A program made the translations under genes and the position numbers. A stretch of 64,000 nucleotides of DNA, taken from NCBI GenBank assembly GCA_037833965.1, contig AP031353.1, forward strand, positions 9,798,501 through 9,862,500, in the 5' to 3' direction. The DNA comes from Marchantia polymorpha subsp. ruderalis. Taxonomy: Eukaryota > Streptophyta > Marchantiopsida > Marchantiales > Marchantiaceae. The notes below the pieces were generated by a model that was given only the letters and a program-made list of their open reading frames with translations, did no database searches and was not told the DNA's origin. How positions within the stretch are numbered: position 1 is the first letter of the stretch; each line of letters begins with the position of its first letter. Of this stretch, positions 54,564 to 64,000 are shown one piece after another.

Positions 54564-55310
54564 GAGAAAGAGACATCGAATACGTCTATAGATTAATCAG
54601 ATAGTGGTAGGCTTGAGTGAAGAGAGAGAGAGATGGTAGCTGTTGTAGCATGTAGGCATACTCGTCACCTGAAAGTTCTGATTCACTTAGAGTTCATGAC
54701 CTGTTTTGCACGCAACTTTATTAGTTCTTTTTAATCCAATATGAATATATCCGACAGCCGCTGATAAATGTTTTTGCAGCAGAAAGGTCCTGAGGTACGG
54801 ACATTGGACACATCGGGGACCGGTTATTATTGCATGAGTTGCTTGCATTAAGAGCCTGAATTTTGGGACTCGGATATAACATGATGTTCTTATGGAGATA
54901 CATCCCGCTCGTTCGTCGGCGCTGTGCGGACCGTGATCCATATCGTGCCATCATCACTGAGACCTTGACTTGTCCAATCCCAATTCATGAAAGAACCGTT
55001 TTTGTGTAAATGGTAAGTGGACCTCTTCCTGACAGGTTTTTGTTCAGGTTTGAATGTTGTGTTTACGAGTTGAGCTTATGTGTTTAAATGCTGCGTTCAC
55101 TTGGGGGCCACGGCACTCACGTTAGGGGTTCATACTCTTGCAGAAATTCCGAAGGTCGAGTCAAGAAGTAATCATGTTCTCTGCAAACCTGATTCTATCT
55201 GATTTTGTCATCAGGAGATTCCTTTAGTAATGATTGTCAAATTTTGGTTGAACATTTCCTTCAATCCTGTTTTGTACGACGATTCCTTCTCTACGACAGT
55301 TTCACTGATG
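54564..55310. repeat. Duplicated noncoding relic, copy A
   Basis: Matches 57,443-58,311 over most of its length, including GAGGTACGGACATTGGACACA and CTGCGTTCACTTGGGGGCCA blocks. Its left 100 bases also occur in the unit leaders. No reading frame is preserved between the two copies. Confidence 0.6.
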
Positions 55311-57442
55311 ACAGGTTGTGACTGAGACTCCCCCAAATAGGTTCACACAAGCTAAACAGAAGGTTTATGATGATTGTCCAGTCGAAAGCCTCGTTGAAGC
55401 GTTGGAACTAATATTGACTTGCAAGTGATCAAGTGATCACGGGTGCACGCTGGAGTGTGGAATTCAATGCGTGGGATTAGTGGCAAACCTTGCCGGGGGT
55501 ACTCAAAATCGGCTGTCAAATCCACTTCCTTTGAATGAAAATTGGTCTTGGCTACGTTATAGATAATCATTCAGTGTCCCTCCGACCAAGAATTCAATTT
55601 ATCTACGCACCCTATGTTCAAAAACTAATATTGCTTTCAGATTAAACGACCACATTTCTTGGACCTTCGAATTCAGTCTAGACGGCAACAAAAGAATCAA
55701 TCGACAGTAGGCATGAGTGGGATACTAACCTGGCAGCAAGGAATAACCAGGGATCTGTGACATTAAGGAAACGCAAGAACTGTGATCTCTGAGAGTAGAA
55801 GCTACACCATAAGGATATCGGTAATGGAAGGAGCGGCAAACCTGAGAGAATCCTTGAATGAACAACTCCCGGCCTTCGATTCAAAACGGCAACTTCTAAT
55901 TCATAGGACACAAAATACTGTGACCAAAGGGCTGCGGAAAAGCGTGCACAAGGTGAAGCAGTGTGCAAAGCAAATGCCATAATATACAATTTGACGAATC
56001 GAACCAGCTGACAAGAGCGTCTAACGGATCAACTACTGGACGATCAGGAAAGGCATCATTCTAGCCAGAGGAACGAATGAACGGGGAGGAACCAGCAAGT
56101 CCCTTAGCAGGAAAAGGGCCGAAGCGCATCTGCATTTAACCTTCCGTTCTATAAACTCGACATTTTGATCATGCTTATCCTAACTAAGAGAAAGCAGAGA
56201 GGATTCTTGATCTGTATGAAGAATAAGTTTTCAAACCCTTACCATTGGATATTTAAGGATGCATAAAGAGCCGATCACGAACGAATATACAATTCAGAAA
56301 ATTCACCTGCTCACAGAGGAGCCCACAAGCTTCTGTCTAAAGATTATCCTTCACTTTCCTTCTTCTAAGTTGTCCGATCCATCCTAAAAAGAGGACTTGG
56401 CATCCATCCGATCGGAATCACTAGCTGGATCTCGTCCATTCGGGCAAAAGTTTCTCCACGTCTGGGAAGTGGATGCGGACTTGAGTAGCCCCCGTGGCTT
56501 GAGCTTGTCGGAAGATAAGGACGTGGCCGATCATCGGCCGAGCTTTCAGCCATGCACACGCAGTCTGCAGCTCAAGCACTGCATAGCCGAGATTCGTTCA
56601 GTCTGAGTAGCTCGTTACGTGCAGGCTTTGAAGACGTTGGATACTGGGCTGTTGGTGCACTCGATAGAAGGAGAGAACTACTGTAGGACCACAATATTTA
56701 AGGTGGTGGCGAAACATCCGAATCCATATCTTCCATGGACGTTCATTTTATCTTTTAGCTGATAAATTTTCGATGATGGTTTTGCGACCTAAGAAAGTAT
56801 TTGTACATCATCATTTGACATTGAAAAAATATATTTAAAGTTCAAAATGATTTTATCGGTAAGACATGTTGACATTGTAGTCACGAGCCTGTCTTTGTCT
56901 GATGGTAGGTTGAGTGTCAGAGTACATACTTTACCCTGTACACAATTAAAGTCTACAAAACATACTTGGCCCACAAAGTACCAAAAGTACTAGGTTGAAA
57001 ACTCCCTATATACCATCTTACTTTGCGCTTTTGTTCAAAGATATCATAACCATTTGGGGAGAATTGCTTCTTCAGTTCAAAGGAAGTTAATAATCTTTCG
57101 CTCACTTTGTGTTCCCAGTTATTACTTGGTTCTCCTAAAAGGTTTTGAAGGTTACTTTGATTCCCATGCAGGAATGAAAATCAACAAGAAGAAATTGTTC
57201 GCATTGACAATGTGATACAGTACATGAAAACTATGCCTCTGTTGACGCATGCGCCTCGATTAACTAAATAATTCAGATGACTTAGTACATTTACTTGTTG
57301 AAAATCAAATGACTATTGAAACAAAGTGGAGAATCAAATGAAATTTGTAAATAGGAAATCACGGATTAATCATCTTGTGTGAAGAATGAAATATTAAAAA
57401 ACACAAGTAAACGTCAAATTCAACTTGTTAAACATTTTTAAA
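55311..57442. other. No gene seen
   Basis: Mixed-composition DNA with only short unconserved reading frames on both strands. I see no TIRs, LTRs, domains or RNA genes. Confidence 0.5.
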
Positions 57443-58311
57443 GAGAAAGAGACATCGAATACGCCTATAAAGTTATCAGATAGTGGTAGGCTTGAGTGGA
57501 GAGAGAGAGAGATGGTAGCTGTTGTAGCATGTAGGCATGCTCGTCACCTGAAAGTTCTCAATCGCATAAAGTTCATGACCTGTTTGCACGCAACTTTATT
57601 TGCTCTTTTCAATCCTATATGACTGCATCCCAGCGCCACTGAAAAAAGTTTTTGCAGTTGACGGGTGCTGAGGTACGGACATTGGACACATCAGGGAACC
57701 GGTTATTATTGCATAAGATGCTTGCATTACGAGCCTGAAATTTGGGATTAATATTTCACGCCCGTGGTATCCAAAGGGTAAAAAAGACTGAAAAGCACAA
57801 TACCTTTCAAACATTAATTGGTGAGATAAAACATTCTAAAGATCAATCCCTAGGTAGTGCCAAGAGCACTAGAACTATGACTGATGACTTTCCTTATATA
57901 ACAACGTAAATCGAAAGGCAGTAGATACTTCTTTACCGCTATCCATCTAGTGCAATAGTCACTGAGACATTGATTTGTCCAATTATAATTCATGAAAGAA
58001 CCGTTTTTGTGTAAATGGTAAGTGGACGTCTTCATGACAGGTTTCTGTTGGAGTTTGAATGTATTACGAGTTGAGATTTTGTGTTTATATGCTGCGTTCA
58101 CTTGGGGGCCACGGCACTCACCTTAGGGGTCCAAACTCTTGCAGAAATTCTAAAGGTCGAGTCAAGAAGTAATCATGTTCTCTGCAACTTTGATTCTATC
58201 TGATCTTGTCCACATGAGATTCCTTTAGTTATGATTGTCAAAATGTAATTGAACTTTTCCTTCAATCCTGTTTTGTACGACGAGTCCCTCTCTATGATAG
58301 TTTCACTGATG
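57443..58311. repeat. Duplicated noncoding relic, copy B
   Basis: Second copy of 54,564-55,310, longer because it has unrelated sequence around 57,745-57,958. Confidence 0.6.
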
Positions 58312-61300
58312 GTCTCGTGACTTCTTTTCCAGCACCATCATAGTATTTAGGAGACGAGGAAAGCGGAAACCATCGGTGACCCTACAAACTTGGCTGGTCG
58401 GACGGTGAGTGGGTCCGACATCTACACTCTGTAATTGAGATAAAGTACGGCGCTTGACGGCACGTGACGACCACTAAGAAGTTCTGGAGGTCGAATCAGC
58501 GTAGAACATGTTCAACTGGCTCACCAGTTACAGAATTTCGAAGACGCGACCAAATTAGTTCTCTGTGTAAGATCTCTGGACCTCATCGAATTCGGGGACG
58601 AATCATCGCGAGAAAACAGTTCTTGTGTTTCAAAATCAGCCTTGTATGTTCCGACGTGTATGATGTCTCGTCTAATAATCTGCTTCTATTGGCTCGCTTC
58701 TTGATATGGGGACCATGTAATCTATCTGAGACAGGCAATTTCATTCCAGTCCATCATACGGCAAGCGGAGATGAGGAGCACCTTCTATCAGGATTCCGGT
58801 CCTTGAAAACACGGCTTCGTAACTGTCAAGCCCCGGCCCTGGGACCAGTCTTCCAGGTTAACAGTAGGACCTGTGAGGCTAGCTCCCATCCCTGACAACA
58901 TCCATCCGCACCCTATGACTATAGTTGGAGCCCTGGACTCTACGACTCAGCACCAGGGACTGCAGAAGGCTGCCTGTCTTTTTGTATAGCATTGTGGCAA
59001 ATGAAGACACTTTCATGGTTCTACGCTCCGTCCAATTGCAGTACGTCTTTCCTGTACGTTGTGCTTCCTGACTCATCCTCACGACGTCCAGTACAGCTGC
59101 ATACCTTGTGGCTGAGTGATTGGCAGGGATGAATTTTGGGGAAGGTTACCTGATTAGTGTGCTCCCCATTGCTGGACACTGATTTAGTAGTATGGACACC
59201 AATTTGTCTAACAAATTTATACATTTACGATGTGTATAATATTACGATAACATGAGTAGTTCCATGGTTCCAAGCTCGTCTACTCCTAATCTTGATCTCT
59301 GCAGCGGAGGCTGTGAATATTTTGGACCTCCCAAAGCCAGTTCATAGTGGTCCACCTCATGCTCGATTTGATAGATGTTTGTCGCAACTGCAAAAGTGTG
59401 GGATGTTTAAGGAGATCGCTGTAACAAGTAGGTTATTGGACACCCATGAGAAGACCCTCTTGCTTGACCTGTGGTGGGCGGAAGCTCAAATGTGATTGAG
59501 CACAATTCACGTCTATGTGTTAAAAGGTCTGTTCTAGTATTTCTGAGTTATTTCTCTGATACAGATACAAAACTCTTACGTGCGTCAAAGAAAATTTTTA
59601 ATCGAGTCATTGTATTTGCAACGGAGGTATTACTCTTCAAGTGACGTATGCCTATGTTGCGTGAGGGCCTCCAACCCCTGCTAATGGCGGTTGTAAGAAG
59701 TGTTAAAGAAGTTGTCTTGTACTTGTTGTTTTAAAGAAGTTGTCAATGGACATGCAGTGGCTATCATCCACACGCATTGCATCTGCAAGTGCAGAGAGTG
59801 TACCTAGCGTGAGGTCAAGTGATGCTGCCTAGCGGCACTCCTGATATCTCAGAGAGGGCCGAGTGCTCTACCTTCCAGACCGAACTCATGAACTGGCTCC
59901 TAGCGTAAGCATCCTCTCTTTGGAAAAGTAGCATGTGATCGACCAGGGAACGTGACCGTGAAGTACGAATTTCTCTCGCCACTCCGCACTCCGGTTGAGT
60001 GGTTTCTCACTAATGATCCAGAGTAGTAATGATAACGAGCTGCACGGCAGCTCATGCTTGAGCTCGTTTGGAGTCATAGCTTGTCCTTGTGCTTGCCGAT
60101 AGCTAATATCAAGGCTAGCATGAATGGTGCACAAGCTGTTGACTGATAAAGCGTTATAACATAGGCATTATTCAAATTCTCGGATTGCCCGAACATTGTT
60201 CGGAGCCAGCCCACCGTCTGGTAATTGTCATCTCGGGAGTCGATGCTGTGCTCGAATCTCGTCGGGTGCAATAGCCACGCTACGTCCACGATCCCACACC
60301 GTACATTTCGCACCTGGACTGGTTCCAAAGTCTGAGAAAACGTAAGACTGCTTGATATAGAGGGTCTACACATCGTGCTGAGGTTTCTGCACCATCACTT
60401 TTAGCTTCGATGCATTATCCCACGTGCGTTTTGGCCTGGAGCTCCACCAACCGGCCGTCCTTCACTAAACGGAAGGAAATCTTCCAGTAGGAGGTTGTCG
60501 ATAAGAACATAACGGTGCACTTTGCACTGTGACGCTCCAGCCTCAGTTAGCCTTCACTATCACTGGCAATAGCGTTGTGAACGGGATTACGGAAACCCCA
60601 ACAGATGAGAGAAGTGCTTAAGGCTCGATCAAGCGCTTCCCTGATGGCATGCATCTCAAAGACTACAAGGCATGTCATCAGGTCGATGTGCACTGAAGTC
60701 AACCAAGGAGCTGATGCAACGCTAAAGCCCACTGAGCTCTAGAGAACTAGAGTAGCAAACACCGACAAAGCAAGTCAAGCATCCACTGATCGATAAGGTC
60801 CAGTAGCTATGTTACAGTGAATGCTCTGTTCCACGTCTAATAGCCTTGAAACCATGAGATCGAACGGCTGCAAGAGTTTTTTCATTCAAGACTTGGAAGC
60901 CTCAGGCGCTTTCCAAAATCTTCGCATTCTGACATCACCGGGACTACGAGAGTCCCTGCCAACGCCTTGCCCGGTCAGCCTAGAGGGAGATACAGTGCAT
61001 AGAATACCCCTGGAATATGACCGACAGCTCAGCGGTTACCGTCTCTACAAGTCCGGTTCGGTGCATGCCCGGGGAGTGTGTCGGACCTGACAAACCTTGA
61101 ACCTGAAGAGGGAATCGATTGAACTCTACGTTCCCAAAAAGGGATTTGAAGGAATATATTTGACTCGAGTCGAGATAATGGAGAATCGGCGGCGTTTAGC
61201 GAACGAAAGGGCCTCCCTTTTTGAACAAAAGGGAAAGACTTTGGCTTTTGCGAATCCATTAGCAACGATGCGATACGATAAGATACATCACACGATAGCA

Positions 61301-61972
61301 ACGACCTCTATGGGGAGGAACGACGCTGTGTCTCAACTAAATGTGGATTCCCTCACTGCATTCGAAGACAAGCGGTGCCGACATGGTTTTGTTTACTACT
61401 CATGCGCCTTTTGAGCTCAGACCAGGTCTCAGATCACTAAATACCTCGCTTTTACGTTTATCCTTCGAACATTCGTGTCCGAGATATCGTCGCGAATATA
61501 AGACTATTGCGCTGCCAGGAAGTTGAGCAGCCCAGCCTGAGCCACAGACCGTTCTTGCACCTGAGGAATCCAATTTTTTCTTTTTGTGTAGTACTTTGTA
61601 CTCGTCAAGTTTCGGGGTCTGATGTTAGCTCACCTTCGTCACAGTGCTACAACTGCTATGGAGCACTTCTTCAAGTCTGGTCTCAGAGAGCCTTATCACT
61701 TTGACAGGACGAGCCTATATTCTAGAACACGTTCATGAAACGTACAAAACGTCTAACATCCCGTAGACGGAGCAGATTCGAGGATTCCAACCTGCAACTA
61801 AAAAAAGGCAGAGACAACGAGGAAAGCGGGCATTGCCAAATGGTGATAGATCAAATGAGCAGTCTCGGAGCCTCATTTCATTGTAGCGTTGCAAAAGGAG
61901 CTGCTGTTCTTGAGCATTGAGAGGGCTGCAGAAAGGCTCGACACGAGATAGTAGACGAGGGTCGTGCCAAGG
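58312..61972. other. No confident gene; upstream DNA of the transporter
   Basis: Several reading frames of 60-140 codons exist but lack recognisable domains or conserved copies. The last few hundred bases probably include the promoter and 5' UTR of the transporter gene; no TATA box stands out. Confidence 0.45.
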
Positions 61973-62242
61973 ATGGAAGACACGGATGAAAAGGCAGTTC
62001 CGTTGCTGCAGGAGAAAACAGAGCTGCAGCAACACGTTCTGACAGAAGGCCTCGCTATGAACGTATTTGCGTGCGAGTTTTTTGAAGGTTTAGTGGCGAA
62101 AGGGCTATTTGCGGTGATTGCACTTTTTTTCCTGGAGAGCTTGCATTACGACGAAAATACAGCAACAGAGCTCGTGCACTTGTTCATGTTTACTTCTTCC
62201 TTTAGTTCCATCGTCGGCGCTGTGATTAGCGATGGCTACATA
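61973..62242 (+). CDS. POT/PTR (NPF-type) transporter, exon 1
   Basis: ATG 61973 (MEDTDEKAVPLLQEK) starts a 90-codon exon in phase 0, ending DGYI before a GTAAGA donor. It covers the cytosolic N-terminus and the first membrane spans of a proton-coupled peptide/nitrate transporter. EFFEGLVAKG stands where the family has ExxER[FL]xxYG, so both glutamates are kept but the basic residue is glycine. VISDGYI is the usual DxYxGR region, interrupted by the intron. The frame is open upstream only to a GTG codon, so the ATG is preferred. Confidence 0.75.
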
Positions 62243-62451
62243 GTAAGACTGCGCATGTTCTAGTCCTCAAAACTGCACTTTGAAATTCAGACCCTGTATC
62301 CACTCTCCAGACTGCATGAAGTTTTGAATACATCAGATTGCACCTTGCCGCACCAATGCTACGAATGACAAAGATTATCGAGCAGAGATTACGGCCATTT
62401 TTCAAGGTATCCAGGAAGATTTTCCACTAAGATGACGTCGATGACCTGCAG

Positions 62452-63192
62452 GGACATTACAAGACCACATTGTCGTTCTTCTCCTTGCAGCTATGCGGCC
62501 TCACTTTGCTGTGTACTGCAACGCTTTTGGACATGAATTGGCGAAGACCTTTATCATTTGCGGCCCTGTTCCTCTCGGGAATCGGAGGAGGGGGCAGACC
62601 GGCGTTTCTCACATTCGGGTGCGATCAAGTGATGTGGTCTGTATGCAGGAAAGCAGCAAGCAATTTGGAGTCAGGGGAATCCAGGGCGGACCTCATGGCA
62701 AGAAGTCAGGGGACTGCCAGTCGACAGTATTTCTCATCGATGTACATGTTCAAAAAAACTGGCTATGCTGTTGGGGCCTTGCTCAATCCTGCGATCAGAG
62801 TCAGAAGCGGAGGAACTTTCTTCTACGTCTTCCTCCTGTGCGCTTGCGCGAAAGCCACGGGTATTTTGATCTTCTGGTCGGGCCGCCAGCACTACCAATT
62901 CGAGAAACCAGATTTGGACGGCGACAGCGATGAACGAGATGATCTGCTCAAAAATGACGGACAGAACTCCACAGATCGCAACGCAAGGTCAGACCTCAGG
63001 AAAACACAGGCTGTACTGCGGTCGTGGGAGAATATGAAATCCGTGATATCCGCGCTGCTCGTCCTGGCACCTTTGATATTTTTCACAGCTCTCGATCTTC
63101 AAGTTGGATCCACTTGGATTTTTCAAGCTCGCATCATGAATTGCACCATCTCGTGGCTGGGAAACTACACAGTTCCGCCGGATCAGATGCCG
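62452..63192 (+). CDS. POT/PTR transporter, exon 2
   Basis: It follows CCTGCAG and starts GHYKTTLSFFSLQL, completing the DGYI-GHYKT join expected of POT proteins. It is 247 codons in phase 0 and ends NYTVPPDQMP before GTACGC. Several hydrophobic spans are visible, plus LSGIGGGGRPAFLTFGCDQ (the family's G-G-x-[KR]-P...FGxDQ block). MYMFKKTGYAVG replaces the FYxxINxG signature, which is unusual. A long charged loop (about 62,900-63,000) fits the central cytosolic loop. Confidence 0.78.
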
Positions 63193-63564
63193 GTACGCCC
63201 TGAGCGAGCAATTGTGTTTTTATGACATGAGGCACACCTTCCTCTACCGTAGTCCATGGGATCCCATCCTCCACTCAAGTCCAGCTGCAGTTCAATAATC
63301 ACTAATAGAGTACAAAATTCCTGGAAGAACGTCATGCTGCTCCGGAGAATTTCCTTGATTACAGATTGTTCACAATTGGCCTCGATCGTATCTCGCGTCT
63401 GTGCTCATCTCCTCGCTCGGACATGCGAGAACAGACCAGGTCCCGTAACGAACGACAGGAGTAATCAATACGTACGGGGTTTTAGTCCAACGAGAATGTT
63501 TGATTTTCGTGGGGTGGTTCGTTCGATGGATAACTCATGACCCTGTCGATTCGTTTTCCCGCAG

Positions 63565-63922
63565 GTGCTGACGGAAATTCTGGATGTGCTGGTGGTCCCC
63601 TTGGTGCACATGGTGATTTATCCGTTCGTTGACAAGTATGTCACCAGGCTGACCGACTTGAGGAAAATACTCGGGTCCTTTATCTGCGTGACGGGGGCGT
63701 TCGTGATGTCGGGGACTCTCCAGATTGCCATAGACACGGATCGGAAGAAGACTTCGTCAGGCTTCTCGGACGTATCGATACAATGGCAGTTTCCTCAGTA
63801 CGTAGCGATGGCTATGGCTGTCGCCATGAACGTTATTGCCCGAACGGATTTCGCTTACCACGAAGCTCCGAAGAGCATGAAGACAGCCGTCAACGCCGTC
63901 ATCGAATCCTTCGCCGGAATTG
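63565..63922 (+). CDS. POT/PTR transporter, exon 3 (gene continues past window)
   Basis: After TTTTCCCGCAG the frame continues VLTEILDVLVVPLVHMVIYP directly from DQMP. It includes WQFPQYVAMAMAVAMN and FAYHEAPKSMKT, which match the family's Q-x-P-Q-Y and EFxYxxAPxxMK blocks. A donor-like GTATTT follows 63922; beyond it the translation stops resembling the family. The end is therefore my choice, and the remaining exons lie outside. Substrate cannot be told from sequence. Confidence 0.7.
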
Positions 63923-64000
63923 GTATTTATCCGTCCTCGCCCAACGCTATCCCCACCAGACGAATTGTTGTTTCTAGTCCGAGTATACCACAACTTGCAA

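Noticed and set aside
58464-58895. 143-codon plus-strand ORF
   Set aside because: No domain, no conserved copy and no codon pattern supporting it.
60547-60732. EMHAIREALDRAL on the minus strand, resembling an RNase H domain of a LINE
   Set aside because: Only one short motif matches and the catalytic residues are not evident; could be chance.
1-64000. CRISPR array, bacterial operon or viral genome
   Set aside because: No spaced direct repeats, ribosome-binding sites or packed genes; introns and plant gene families point to a plant nucleus.

Overview
The window looks like nuclear DNA of a land plant, most likely a bryophyte (a moss is my best guess, not proven). The evidence is two CC_R (RPW8-like) NB-ARC-LRR immune receptor genes, a plant-type Ty3/Gypsy LTR retrotransposon, a proton-coupled oligopeptide transporter gene with introns, and long AT-rich intergenic DNA. 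There are no bacterial operons, rRNAs or CRISPR arrays.

Most of the window (1-54,018) is a tandem array built from one ancestral unit. That unit is a minus-strand NLR gene, its 5' flank, a transposon family with terminal inverted repeats (called E here), a plus-strand coding relic, and a linker ending in a tRNA-like hairpin. I read the copies as U1a (1-2,875, with an NLR 5' relic), an AT-rich island (2,876-7,914), U1b (7,915-15,572, NLR-1), a young LTR retrotransposon (15,573-25,699), U2 (25,700-32,460, an open reading frame for the CC_R domain alone), U3a (32,461-36,405, NLR 5' relic), a second AT-rich island (36,406-43,480), U3b (43,585-53,720, NLR-2), and the start of a further copy that decays after about 54,700. 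U1 and U3 are almost identical, so they come from a recent large duplication. Later events separate them: two deletions in U1 (one removes the 3' end of NLR-1), a 2.2 kb TIR element inserted only in U3b, and the LTR element inserted only at the U1/U2 junction. The intact target sites are still visible in the sister copies.

The only apparently full-length receptor is NLR-2 (43,585-46,734, 1,049 aa). NLR-1 has the same CC_R and NB-ARC parts but a shortened LRR end. Three further loci keep only the 5' part of the gene; one of them (U2) is still open. The array could therefore express full receptors, a truncated receptor and a CC_R-only protein.

From 54,019 to about 61,970 I see no confident gene, only a diverged duplicated relic (54,564-55,310 and 57,443-58,311) and unassigned sequence. 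The right end (61,973-64,000) holds the first three exons of a POT/PTR (NPF-type) transporter that runs off the window.
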